Below, one piece after another: positions 27,142-34,855 of a DNA stretch of 39,058 bases. The notes below the pieces were generated by a model that had not been told where the DNA came from, made no database searches, and worked only from the letters and a program-made list of their open reading frames with translations. Positions within the stretch are counted from its first letter, which is position 1. Each line of letters begins with the position of its first letter. The position numbers and the translations under genes are program-made. Origin of the DNA: an uncultured Alphaproteobacteria bacterium (GTDB lineage: Bacteria; Pseudomonadota; Alphaproteobacteria; Thalassobaculales; Thalassobaculaceae); NCBI GenBank assembly GCA_902589475.1, contig CACITD010000022.1:1-39058 (forward strand), in the 5' to 3' direction.

Positions 27142-28365
27142 TTAATCCACCTGGTCACTCCCATCAGGAACGACTTGATGAATTAATTTAAAAAGAATGA
27201 CTGCCATTCCAATGATACTGAGCCAGGTTTCTTGCCAGAAACCATAAGAAACAAAGCCAGTGAAAACAATCGAAACACCGGTTGCAAAGGCTGCCACTCT
27301 AAAGCGCCCTTTTGTTCTTCGAATTGGCGAAGAGGCAAATCCAATCAATAACAGCATTATAAGAACACCAATCAACCCGAGCTCCAGCCATATTTGGATG
27401 GGTGCATTATGTGGATGCGTTGTTGGCACTGTAAAATATTTATAAAGTAAAGAGAGATCTTCTGGTATTGGCAGGTGGCGACTGATGCCTATACCATATC
27501 CAAGTAGAGGTTCCTCTATCACTGCTACAGCTGAACGATGCCAAATTTCCAGCCTGTCTAATGTTGAAGGGGGAATCCTATTAGCTACTGGTTGAGACCA
27601 CTCTAACAAGTTTAGAAAAATAATTGGCACGAGCATAAAAAAACTCGTGACCGATATAATGATTAAATTCAAAGTTAGGCGGGGGAAAACTAAAGTTAAG
27701 AAAGCAGTTATAAAAGCCAGGACAAAACTTACTTTAGCCGAGTTTGAATCACCTAGAGTGGCTATGCAAAATGAGCTGATTAGCAAAAATACTGCCGTAA
27801 TTTTAAAACCCCGTTGAAACACCAAGAATGAAACTGGCCATATAAAAATGACCAACGCACTGGTCCCTCTATTGAAACGAGAAAGTGCCACAGAGTTATC
27901 CAACAACCGCTCTGTAACAGTCCTATAAAGATAAGCATCCATAACGAGTTCAAGAGCTAGATAGGTAACGGATAAAATAACACTAATCATTAAAAAAGTA
28001 CTAAGAGTGTCAAATTTTAAACTTGGCATTACCGTCAACCGAGAAGATGCTATCCAGATTAAAAGGCCAAAAAATAAAACTTTTTCGAAAGCCTTACTTA
28101 CACAGGGAGCACAAGAATCATTCAGGTAATGCGTAAAAGATATGTAGACACATAGAGTGAGGAAAAGAAGCAAAACTCTCCTATCTGGACTTAAATCACT
28201 AGGTCGCGTAAGCAAAGTACAAAAAAACAAGGTAATAATTACGATAATGAATATGACTGCCATAGACTGCTTTGCTATTAATCCGGCTGGCAGGAATACA
28301 GAGAGTCCTAGAAGCAATACTAACCACTTTATGGCATCGACTTTATCTTTGAACCTATTCGTCAT
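27142..28365 (-). CDS. O-antigen ligase/Wzy-like polytopic membrane protein
   Basis: 407 residues with about ten to twelve hydrophobic helices. The large loop before the C-terminal helices carries GYGIGISRHLP and TTHPHNAPIQIWLELGLIG, the H-x-H-N motif of the O-antigen ligase/polymerase (Wzy_C) family. Such proteins attach or polymerise lipid-linked glycans on the periplasmic face of the inner membrane. The ATG is 1 bp after the TAA of the DUF6165 gene, so translation is coupled. Whether it acts as a ligase or a polymerase cannot be settled. No glycosyltransferase genes are seen nearby, so its glycan pathway lies elsewhere. Confidence 0.85.
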   Translation of the reverse strand: MTNRFKDKVDAIKWLVLLLGLSVFLPAGLIAKQSMAVIFIIVIITLFFCTLLTRPSDLSPDRRVLLLFLTLCVYISFTHYLNDSCAPCVSKAFEKVLFFGLLIWIASSRLTVMPSLKFDTLSTFLMISVILSVTYLALELVMDAYLYRTVTERLLDNSVALSRFNRGTSALVIFIWPVSFLVFQRGFKITAVFLLISSFCIATLGDSNSAKVSFVLAFITAFLTLVFPRLTLNLIIISVTSFFMLVPIIFLNLLEWSQPVANRIPPSTLDRLEIWHRSAVAVIEEPLLGYGIGISRHLPIPEDLSLLYKYFTVPTTHPHNAPIQIWLELGLIGVLIMLLLIGFASSPIRRTKGRFRVAAFATGVSIVFTGFVSYGFWQETWLSIIGMAVILFKLIHQVVPDGSDQVD

Positions 28366-28366
28366 T

Positions 28367-28762
28367 TTACTTTTGCATGTAATCAGCGTAGGATTTTTCT
28401 TCTATTATTGAAGAACCTAGCAGCACGTTAATTTCTTTTTTTACAGCTGCTCTTTTGTCGTTTTGTCGGTAAACGCTTCTAGCTAAATTAATGAATTTGT
28501 CGCCAAAGTCGCCTCTTTGTTCACATAACCTTATATCATCCTCTATATCCCAAAGCGTCTCATTTATGCTTTTTAGAGAGGCTCGGAGATCGGTTAAATG
28601 ATGGGTAGCTGAAAGATTTTTTCTTAAACATATATCAAGCGCCTCCAATTCTTTAACAACATTCCTATTTTTTTCTGGATCGCTGATATTTTTAACTTTG
28701 ATTTCTAAAATAGTAATTTTGTCTATGAGCTCCCCTGCTGAAGCTGGTATTAAGATATCCAA
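28367..28762 (-). CDS. DUF6165 family protein
   Basis: Small cytoplasmic, mostly helical protein of 131 residues. DILIPASAGELIDKITILEI is the hallmark N-terminus of DUF6165, followed by a charged helical body and a C-terminus rich in Lys and Glu. The frame continues upstream to an ATG at 28819, but the family begins at ILIP, and a TTG at 28762 is preceded by GAGGAG at nine bases, so TTG is taken as the start. Function is unknown; DUF6165 genes are often near surface-polysaccharide genes, and this one is coupled to an O-antigen-ligase-like gene. Confidence 0.8.
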   Translation of the reverse strand: MDILIPASAGELIDKITILEIKVKNISDPEKNRNVVKELEALDICLRKNLSATHHLTDLRASLKSINETLWDIEDDIRLCEQRGDFGDKFINLARSVYRQNDKRAAVKKEINVLLGSSIIEEKSYADYMQK

Positions 28763-28942
28763 GATAGAAAACTCCTCAAAAAAATTTGTTCCAAAAAAAG
28801 AGCGTTTCCCAAGAGGCAACTAGACACATCTTAACCTTTTAAAAAACAAGTACAATTTAAGTGTGTATTTTTGTAAAAATTAAGATACTTTTCCTGATTA
28901 AAAATGCTCAAATAATAATTTTCGCATCCTACTTTTAAGGTT

Positions 28943-28970
28943 TTGCTGTGTTTAACGATCTGTGTACAAT
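28943..28970 (+). promoter_or_regulatory. Probable promoter of the PhyH dioxygenase gene
   Basis: TTGCTG (28943-28948) and TACAAT (28965-28970) with 16 bp between them; transcription would begin near 28977. This places the upstream in-frame ATG (28943) inside the promoter and supports translation from the GTG at 29006. The -35 match is partial. Confidence 0.4.
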
Positions 28971-29005
28971 CTAAAACAAAATCTCTCTTGAATGGAGTAT
29001 CTTTC

Positions 29006-29887
29006 GTGAGTAAAGCCCTCAGTAACAAGCAAATCGATTATTTTTGGGAGAATGGATATTTAACAGTTGAAGATGCCGTTACTTCATCTCAACTAAAAAA
29101 ACTGAAGGCTAAGTTAGCCGGATGGGTGGAAGAAAGTAGGAATCATTCTGAACCATATGGCCAGCCTACGATTGATGGGCGCCCGCGATTTGACATGGGA
29201 ACGGAGCACACTGCTGAAAAACCCGCACTGCGCCGCGTCAATAATCCTTCAGACATCTCACCTATATATTATGAGGTTATGTCAGATTCGCGAATGGTGG
29301 ATATGGTCTGCGATTTAATTGGGAAAAATATCAAATTTCATCATTGCAAGATTAATTTGAAATGCCCTGGCGGTCATACCGTCGTCCATTATCATCAAGA
29401 CTTTGCTTTTACACCTCACTCCAACGACGATGTAGTGACGGCACTTTTGATGCTCGATCACGTAACGCATGATAATGGATGCCTAATGGTTGTTCCTGGA
29501 AGCCATAAAGGCAAAATGTACTCGTTATATGAGGACGGGATATTTGTGGGGCGGGTTAGTGACACAATAGAAAATAAGCTCGCTGAAAAACAGGTGCCCA
29601 TCTTGGGTAAACCGGGGGACGTTTGTCTAATGCATACTAGACTGGCACATGGGTCAGCAGCTAACCACGCTGATACTTCCCGGGGATTGTACATTTGTGT
29701 CTATACAGCTGCAGATGCTATCCCTCTCGCAAAAAATCCAATGCCAAGCCTAAATGAAGGCAAAATTATTAGAGGAGAGGCTGTTACATCCGCTCGAATG
29801 ATCGATTTTGAGGTAGAACTACCGCAACAGCCAAAGTCCGCATCTTTTTTTACCGTGCAAGGACAGGATTCTGCTGAAGGAATTTAA
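29006..29887 (+). CDS. Phytanoyl-CoA dioxygenase (PhyH) family Fe(II)/2-oxoglutarate oxygenase
   Basis: 293 residues. The facial triad is complete: His130 and Asp132 in VVHYHQDFAF, and His215 in RLAHGSAANH, with a 2-oxoglutarate-binding Arg a few residues on (TSRGLY). FWENGYLTVEDAV and DNGCLMVVPGSHKG are typical PhyH segments. The GTG start is supported by GGAG at eight bases and by the promoter position. The family hydroxylates small molecules such as ectoine, acyl-CoAs or phosphonates; nothing nearby identifies the substrate. A perfect hairpin follows the gene. It is one of three Fe(II)/2OG oxygenase genes within about 5 kb. Confidence 0.9.
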   Translation: MSKALSNKQIDYFWENGYLTVEDAVTSSQLKKLKAKLAGWVEESRNHSEPYGQPTIDGRPRFDMGTEHTAEKPALRRVNNPSDISPIYYEVMSDSRMVDMVCDLIGKNIKFHHCKINLKCPGGHTVVHYHQDFAFTPHSNDDVVTALLMLDHVTHDNGCLMVVPGSHKGKMYSLYEDGIFVGRVSDTIENKLAEKQVPILGKPGDVCLMHTRLAHGSAANHADTSRGLYICVYTAADAIPLAKNPMPSLNEGKIIRGEAVTSARMIDFEVELPQQPKSASFFTVQGQDSAEGI

Positions 29888-29913
29888 TATCTAACCGTAT
29901 CAGATCAAGACGA

Positions 29914-29937
29914 CAGGCCACTCCGAGGAGTGGCCTG
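29914..29937. terminator. Perfect 10-bp hairpin between convergent genes
   Basis: CAGGCCACTC and GAGTGGCCTG form a perfect GC-rich stem with a CGAG loop, midway between the ends of the PhyH gene and the converging barrel-protein gene. It has no T-run on either strand, so a canonical intrinsic terminator is uncertain; it may act bidirectionally or protect 3' ends. Confidence 0.5.
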
Positions 29938-29962
29938 ATAAAATGAAGCACTCAATTTTTTG

Positions 29963-30580
29963 CTAAATAATACAAACAACCCGGCTTTTTGTAAGAGTAC
30001 CAAGAGTATTGGCTTTTAGCACAATTTTCTGAAATTCTTCCGACATACCAATTTGGTCAATTGCTATCCCTAGTTCCTCCAGCGTTTTATAATAATATAG
30101 CACCACCATTCGCCCCAAATCATCGGCTATGACAGGAACAGCTGCTGCCAGTTTGTAATCATGATCTTTCCCAAGCTTTTCTATATCAGGTAATATCGCA
30201 AGTGCTTCGCCTAAATTTTCCCGTGGCACAGAATATTCACGTTGCATTACAACAGGATAATCGGGGGCTAAATCGCCATAAACTGTTCTATAAACTTCGG
30301 GGCCAATCATCTCACCAGCCGGGTTTAACTCACGTTCATGCAATAGTTTCTGACGAGCTGGATCTGCTGCTATTTTAACTGTACCACTACTTAAAGATTC
30401 AAAATTTTCCCAAGCTGCATACATATGAAGACTGCCAGCTCCCTCACCGCCAACGACGTTGCCAATTCTCACTCTTGCACCAGCACGTGCAACTATACCG
30501 GCCATCGATCTAACACGATTGGTGACTAATTCTGTTTTACCTATTTTCGGCGTTATTTGCCTCATTGAAATAACAGTCAT
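29963..30580 (-). CDS. Dimeric alpha/beta-barrel (NIPSNAP/ABM-like) protein, function unknown
   Basis: 205 residues, apparently two ferredoxin-like halves: TVISMRQITPKIGKTELVTNRV to SLHMYAAWENFES, and PVVMQREYSVPRENLGEALAI to MVVLYYYKTLEELG. Each half has the strand-helix-strand pattern of dimeric alpha/beta-barrel proteins, a group that includes monooxygenases and NIPSNAP proteins. No cofactor motif is visible. The frame stays open for 67 codons upstream, but the ATG at 30580 has AAGGAG eight bases before it, and a TATAAT box lies within that upstream stretch, so the shorter form is right. Function unknown. Confidence 0.72.
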   Translation of the reverse strand: MTVISMRQITPKIGKTELVTNRVRSMAGIVARAGARVRIGNVVGGEGAGSLHMYAAWENFESLSSGTVKIAADPARQKLLHERELNPAGEMIGPEVYRTVYGDLAPDYPVVMQREYSVPRENLGEALAILPDIEKLGKDHDYKLAAAVPVIADDLGRMVVLYYYKTLEELGIAIDQIGMSEEFQKIVLKANTLGTLTKSRVVCII

Positions 30581-30656
30581 TTTGAATTCTCCTTGGTAAT
30601 ATTTATGTGTTTTCCAGATAGCCCTGCATCCAAAACGCACTACTTGAAGATCTAAC

Positions 30657-30675
30657 ATTATAGTGGTATCGATAC
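30657..30675 (-). promoter_or_regulatory. TATAAT box with adjacent palindrome upstream of the barrel-protein gene
   Basis: On the minus strand a consensus TATAAT (plus-strand 30657-30662) lies about 75 bp before the ATG. Just upstream is the perfect palindrome GTATCGATAC (30666-30675), in the spacer region where an operator could sit. No good -35 box was found. Confidence 0.3.
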
Positions 30676-30859
30676 ATACTGAGTGTGACGTTTCAGTGAA
30701 ATTTACAAGTTGAGTAAAACTGCAAAACGGAGATCCAGTCTCCTCACAGCAGTGGGGGATTAGATAATTATTTGGGGGCATCCCAGTTTACTAAGAAAAC
30801 CCAAAATCGTTTTACAATGAAAAAGGGCTTACTATCACTTTGCTGGAGATCAAGAGTAA

Positions 30860-30976
30860 ATGGGGTTTATAGGTGGTCTGATCGTCGGTGCCTTTGGTAT
30901 GTGGTACCTAATGGAAAATCCTGAAGCTAAGGCTCAAATTATCAACGCAATTATTGGATTTCTTCAATCCTTCTAG
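30860..30976 (+). CDS. Small membrane-type protein (38 aa), hypothetical
   Basis: A 38-codon ORF starting MGFIGGLIVGAFGMWYLMEN. The first 18 residues are hydrophobic with a glycine-zipper pattern, followed by a polar turn and a second amphipathic segment (AQIINAIIGFLQSF). GGAG lies 11 bases before the ATG, a little far. It fills part of an otherwise empty stretch between two minus-strand genes, and a second small ORF follows 13 bp later. I do not recognise a family. Composition and the tandem arrangement argue for a real gene. Confidence 0.42.
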   Translation: MGFIGGLIVGAFGMWYLMENPEAKAQIINAIIGFLQSF

Positions 30977-30989
30977 GGATAGCCGTTTC

Positions 30990-31115
30990 ATGAAAATTAA
31001 AACTGCGTGCGGAATTGAAAAATACAACCAGCTCAGCGCAAAAAAAGGGGTCTTGGCGCGCCTCCGCCTATACTGGTTCCTAGTATTTGGTTCACTACGA
31101 GATATATTTAAGTAA
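30990..31115 (+). CDS. Small basic protein (41 aa), hypothetical
   Basis: A 41-codon ORF starting MKIKTACGIEKYNQLSAKKG, with a basic amphipathic stretch (VLARLRLYWFLVFGSLRDIFK) that could lie on a membrane. It starts 13 bp after the 38-codon ORF. AGGGAT is about ten bases before the ATG. It may form a two-gene unit with its neighbour. The evidence is limited to position and composition. Confidence 0.33.
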   Translation: MKIKTACGIEKYNQLSAKKGVLARLRLYWFLVFGSLRDIFK

Positions 31116-31191
31116 ACTCTCGATACATTTTACGCCATGCTCCATTCAACACGAAGTAAAATCTAATTTCTGCAAAAAACAGCCGTAATCT

Positions 31192-31584
31192 TTAAATCGG
31201 GATTGTTGAAAAACTTTCTTTCATGGAAACGATTTTTTCAAACCCATACCAGATTATAAAAGTTAATAACAAAAGCAACAATAGAGTGAAATTGATAAGC
31301 CTAAGACTTAGTTTGGGCTTTTTTGCTGTATACAACCTTGCCGGAATGACCGTAAACCGCCCAAATAATGTGGCAATTGAAGCTGCGCCAAATATCAATA
31401 GTGAAAATAGAAAAATTACGTCTAAAATTTTTACGTCTTCAATATTTTGTATTAGAAAACTGAAAGTGAAAAAAATGCCTACTGTAAGCGCAACTACAAT
31501 GGAGATAGCAAAGACTGCGGACAGAAATGTTAATAACAGGAATACTAAAACAAGTGCCCCAAAAATTGATATTCCCAATTCCAT
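31192..31584 (-). CDS. Small polytopic membrane protein (130 aa), hypothetical
   Basis: Not recognised. About four hydrophobic helices (roughly residues 5-20, 22-42, 55-75 and 97-117), with a basic loop YTAKKPKLSLR before the last. The complementary strand also has an open frame (31223-31600), but that product is polar and low in complexity, and the hydrophobic pattern here is far more protein-like. It lies 42 bp downstream of the TauD-type gene on the same strand... in reverse order, so it is transcribed toward lower coordinates ahead of it only if it has its own start. Ribosome site weak. Confidence 0.5.
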   Translation of the reverse strand: MELGISIFGALVLVFLLLTFLSAVFAISIVVALTVGIFFTFSFLIQNIEDVKILDVIFLFSLLIFGAASIATLFGRFTVIPARLYTAKKPKLSLRLINFTLLLLLLLTFIIWYGFEKIVSMKESFSTIPI

Positions 31585-31626
31585 TATAAGCTCAGCTTAA
31601 ATTCGTGATTTGCATGTTTTGGGATT

Positions 31627-32463
31627 TTAGCGGGCTGGTCGGCGTTCGCCTTTAATGGCAACTCGCAATAGCTTTCTTTCGTGAGGATAGTAGTCGGAAA
31701 CCGGGTAGTGCAAACAGTGGTCATTTTCCCAAACAACAATTGTATTTTTTTCCCAAGTCAGTCTGAAACTGTATTCTGGACGCTGAGCGTGGTGATATAG
31801 TCGAGCGAGCAATTGGCTGCCCTCGTAGTTTTGCATTTCACTTATGCTTCCGCAGAAAATGGGTACATTTACAAATAAAAACTTTTTCTTATTAGCTGGG
31901 TTTGTACAAACCAATGGGTGCTGCAGTGGTGGTGCTTTCTCCATTTCCTCTAATTCTTTTCGGGTCCACCTATTTTTTGCATTTTGAGTTTCGACATCCA
32001 TTTTATGATTTCCTGACAACCCATCGATCTGTTCTCTTGTCTCATCATCTAAACCCTCATACGCCGCCTCTAAGTTAGTGAACAATGTATCACCTCCACA
32101 AGGAGGTATATCTTGTGCGTGCAGCGCCAGAATTCTTGCGGGCCTTTCAGTGAAGGAATAATCCATATGCCAAAAGTTTATTGTCTGTCTCTCGTTTGGA
32201 CGGATTTTAATTACTCCAACTTCTGGGGGGTTATCATCTTGAGGCGTTAGGTCCTCAGCATATGGTTCTCCGAATATTCTCATAAATTCAAGGAAATCCA
32301 AGGGCTTTAGTTCTTGATTTCTAAACACTAAAACTTTCCGGTCAATAAGGACTTTGCGTAAAGCTTCTCCTCGTTTTTTTGATGACGACAAGCAGGAGAA
32401 ATTCAAGAATTCAGCACCAATAGCAGGTGTAATTAGGCGATAATTGAAGGCTTCTTTCAACAT
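31627..32463 (-). CDS. TauD/TfdA family Fe(II)/2-oxoglutarate dioxygenase
   Basis: 278 residues, family length. HxD is His99-Asp101 in NFWHMDYSF, the distal His is His252 in HCLHYPVSDY, and the 2-oxoglutarate Arg is in KLLRVAIKG (263-267). PCGGDTLFTNLEAAYEGL is the conserved mid-section that closes over the substrate. GGGGAC precedes the ATG at seven bases. TauD releases sulfite from taurine, and relatives act on sulfonates, alkyl sulfates, aryloxyacids or carnitine precursors. The sulfate-activation genes are 25 kb away, so a sulfur role is not supported by context; substrate unknown. Confidence 0.92.
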   Translation of the reverse strand: MLKEAFNYRLITPAIGAEFLNFSCLSSSKKRGEALRKVLIDRKVLVFRNQELKPLDFLEFMRIFGEPYAEDLTPQDDNPPEVGVIKIRPNERQTINFWHMDYSFTERPARILALHAQDIPPCGGDTLFTNLEAAYEGLDDETREQIDGLSGNHKMDVETQNAKNRWTRKELEEMEKAPPLQHPLVCTNPANKKKFLFVNVPIFCGSISEMQNYEGSQLLARLYHHAQRPEYSFRLTWEKNTIVVWENDHCLHYPVSDYYPHERKLLRVAIKGERRPAR

Positions 32464-32578
32464 ATTTAAGTCCCCAGAAATATCCTGATTAAAGTTTAAC
32501 GATACTAACTAAAAGAAAGACGCGCATGGATTGTGACTATATGGTTTCTAGTACATAGAAATAAATAAATTTCACGAA

Positions 32579-33961
32579 ATGAAAGCATATATGATCAATA
32601 AAACGGATAGGGCAATACAAAACCTGATGAACTTGTACTTCACAGCATCAGAGGAAAAGGCTTTAACGGAAGCTATTGGCCTGGGTATCCTTAACCCAAA
32701 CTCTGCTGAGGTTTTGAATATAATCGCGTCTACAACATTCAAACAGGGCACAACCACAAATTGTCTAAAATTCTATGACCGGGCCCTTAAGATCCAGCCC
32801 AATTTAGCAGAGGCACATAATAATATGGGCTTTGTGTCCAGCAGTTTGAACGATTTCGCAAGTGCATGTGACTCATTCAAGAGAGCCATAATATTAAATC
32901 CAAATTACGAGGAAGCATTTAATAACTATGGACTTGCTTTAAGTATCATTGGTCAACAGGACAATGCGGTTAGCTGTTTTAAAATGTCTCTATATGCCTA
33001 CCCTGACTTTTTTGATGCATTAATCAATCTTGGCATTGCTTTAACTGAGATCGGAAGAGAAGAAGAGGCTATTCCGTGCTTCCAAAAATTACTTAAATCT
33101 AGATACCAAGATGATCGAATACACCATAATTTTGGCATAGCACTTTATAAAGTTGGCAAATATAAAGATGCAGAGAAGCAGTTTATTTTTAGCAAACTAA
33201 ACAAAAGCAAATATTATCTTCTGCGCTGTCAATTTCTTCGAGGCGATCAAAAGCTATTCCACACAACTTTAGACAAGCTAATCCAAAATAATGAAGTGCA
33301 TCCAATGCTCGGCTCACTTTGTGACCGAGCGTCACAGCGTTTTGCAATAAAAAGGAAAAACCCTTTTTGCGAAAACCCAATCGAGAATTTTGAAAAAATA
33401 GACTTAACTAAAAAATATAATTTTGAAATGGAATTTGTCACCCCTGTCTCAAAAATTCTTAATAACCGAAAATTATCTTTTAAAAGGCAAAAACTTTTAA
33501 AGAATGGTCGGCAGACAGATGGAAATCTATTTCTAAAATATAGAAAAACTCTGTCTGGCATACAGAGTATACTTGAAAAAGAGATCGAGTTTTATAGGCA
33601 GAATTCCTTTAGATCCCAACAATACTTCATAAAAAAGTGGCCCGAGGAATTTAAACTATTAGGTTGGCTAATTACGATGGAAAATTATGGTAAATTAGCG
33701 CCTCATATACATGACGAAGGATGGTTAAGCGGCTGCTTATATATTAACGTACCTCCTAAAGAATCACCAACAAGCGGCAATTTAGTAGTCTGTCTTGATG
33801 ATGATGGCTATTCACTCAACCCAGATAAAAATACAAAAAGGATAATCCACGTTAAAACTGGCGACCTGTGTCTCTTTCCAGCATCGCTGCTGCATTACAC
33901 AATACCATTTAGGTCGAAAGAGCAACGGATAGTGCTCGCATTCGATGTGGTGCCAAGTTGA
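32579..33961 (+). CDS. TPR protein with C-terminal putative 2OG-Fe(II) oxygenase domain
   Basis: 460 residues. About five tetratricopeptide repeats span residues 42-215 (for example LAEAHNNMGFVSSSLNDFAS and FFDALINLGIALTEIGREEE). A linker follows, then a C-terminal domain (about 345-460) resembling the putative 2OG-Fe(II) oxygenase family: LAPHIHDEGWLSGCLYINVP (His376, His378), GDLCLFPASLLHYTIPF (His439) and Arg450 in QRIVLAFDVVPS. This matches the family's metal and 2-oxoglutarate positions, though the acidic ligand could be Asp379 or Glu380. TPRs suggest a protein substrate or partner. Divergent from the TauD-type gene, with 115 bp between them. Confidence 0.82.
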   Translation: MKAYMINKTDRAIQNLMNLYFTASEEKALTEAIGLGILNPNSAEVLNIIASTTFKQGTTTNCLKFYDRALKIQPNLAEAHNNMGFVSSSLNDFASACDSFKRAIILNPNYEEAFNNYGLALSIIGQQDNAVSCFKMSLYAYPDFFDALINLGIALTEIGREEEAIPCFQKLLKSRYQDDRIHHNFGIALYKVGKYKDAEKQFIFSKLNKSKYYLLRCQFLRGDQKLFHTTLDKLIQNNEVHPMLGSLCDRASQRFAIKRKNPFCENPIENFEKIDLTKKYNFEMEFVTPVSKILNNRKLSFKRQKLLKNGRQTDGNLFLKYRKTLSGIQSILEKEIEFYRQNSFRSQQYFIKKWPEEFKLLGWLITMENYGKLAPHIHDEGWLSGCLYINVPPKESPTSGNLVVCLDDDGYSLNPDKNTKRIIHVKTGDLCLFPASLLHYTIPFRSKEQRIVLAFDVVPS

Positions 33962-33999
33962 GTAAAACTGGTGCGGGCGGGGAGAGTTAGTTTCCTCTA

Positions 34000-34080
34000 T
34001 ACTGCACCATAATCCAGATCCAAATGATCCTAACTCATTGAAATATAAGTAGATATATCTAATTATATTTTGGTGCAGTA
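34000..34080. repeat. 10-bp perfect inverted repeat before an integrase stub
   Basis: TACTGCACCA (34000-34009) and TGGTGCAGTA (34071-34080) are exact inverted copies 61 bp apart. The second arm ends 4 bp before the ATG of a truncated integrase. The layout suits a recombinase-binding or autoregulatory site, or arms of a former attachment site. No T-run follows and the loop is long, so it is not a terminator. The rest of the gap 33962-34084 shows no tRNA or gene. Confidence 0.5.
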
Positions 34081-34084
34081 CATA

Positions 34085-34231
34085 ATGCATAACAAATCTT
34101 CAGATAAATACTTGTATAATAGAGATGGTGTTTATCAATTTATTAGAAGAATCCCAGTAGATCTGAGTGATCATTATGGATCTAGTCGAATACAGATCAG
34201 CTTAAAAACCAAGAATATCTCAGTGGCTTAA
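34085..34231 (+). pseudogene. N-terminal stub of a DUF6538-type tyrosine recombinase
   Basis: A 48-codon ORF. KYLYNRDGVYQFIRRIP, then VDLSDHYGSSRIQISLKTKN, matches the DUF6538 arm-binding domain that begins many alphaproteobacterial phage-type integrases (pattern YLxxRxGxYxFxRRIPxDL ... SLxTxx). It then stops at TAA where the core-binding domain should follow; neither core-binding nor catalytic domain is downstream. The next gene runs the other way 8 bp later. This is best read as the left remnant of an integrated element. Integrase 3' ends of the same family type occur at 36.8 and 37.5 kb on the opposite strand. Confidence 0.72.
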
Positions 34232-34239
34232 ACAGTCTT

Positions 34240-34710
34240 CTAATATTTAAGGATGTAAATAGCTTCTTCAAAAAGATAGAACGCTTTCTTCCACTTCTCA
34301 GAATCACCAAGAGTAACAAACGGATAAAGAACGCGACGTTTTTTGGGATTATCTTTTCCATTACAGGTGATCCGATGAACAAAAACTTCCGAGGGAGCCA
34401 CAGGCTTATTTTTAATTCTAAAAAGCTGGTCCTTATATTTAGCAAATAAATCAAATTCCTTGTTCGTCAAAAATTCATCTAAAGAATAAGTGTTATAAGT
34501 CTTTATCTGTCCTCCATAATCACAGGAGTAAAAGACACCTTTTGCACTGCCCTTATAAAACATTTGTCTCTGGCTTAATATCTTTTTAGGGTCAGCAAAA
34601 ATAGGGTCCCCAACAAAACTATCTACGAACCAGGTTGTTTCAATCATGTCAGCTTTAGCTGGAATCGAGTGAGTAAGAAGGACTAAGGTTAATAAAAGTA
34701 GCAGACGCAT
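34240..34710 (-). CDS. Exported protein of unknown function (156 aa)
   Basis: Not recognised. The ATG at 34710 gives a clear signal peptide: MRLLLLLTLVLLTHSIPAKA with probable cleavage after AKA. The mature part of about 136 residues has two Cys (YSCDYGG and RITCNGK), which may form a disulfide, and segments VFVHRITCNG and RRVLYPFVTLGDSEKWKKAF. The frame opens 16 codons upstream, but that would bury the signal sequence. No ribosome site stands out. It is the first gene of the accessory stretch, divergent from two other exported-protein genes. Confidence 0.68.
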   Translation of the reverse strand: MRLLLLLTLVLLTHSIPAKADMIETTWFVDSFVGDPIFADPKKILSQRQMFYKGSAKGVFYSCDYGGQIKTYNTYSLDEFLTNKEFDLFAKYKDQLFRIKNKPVAPSEVFVHRITCNGKDNPKKRRVLYPFVTLGDSEKWKKAFYLFEEAIYILKY

Positions 34711-34855
34711 AATCGTCTCTTCACTATGTTTTATAGGATTTGGCTGGTTTTTCTTCACCGCCAGAACTCAGAGTAAATTCGGCAGTCAGAAGAGGCAAGT
34801 TGTTTCTATTTCGAGTAGAGAGGTAACAAGCAGAATTTACTAAGCTGTAATCTGG

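Noticed and set aside
28831-29028. 65-codon minus-strand frame upstream of DUF6165
   Set aside because: It overlaps the PhyH promoter and start, and lacks any recognisable feature or ribosome site.
30581-30781. 67-residue N-terminal extension of the barrel protein
   Set aside because: A strong AAGGAG precedes the inner ATG and a TATAAT box lies within the extension, so this stretch is promoter and leader.
31223-31600. 125-codon plus-strand frame antisense to the small membrane protein
   Set aside because: The product is Asn/Lys/Ser-rich and low in complexity, while the opposite strand gives a convincing multi-helix pattern.
33962-34084. Possible tRNA or intact attachment site beside the integrase stub
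   Set aside because: No cloverleaf with T-loop or anticodon stem could be drawn; only the 10-bp inverted repeat is supported.
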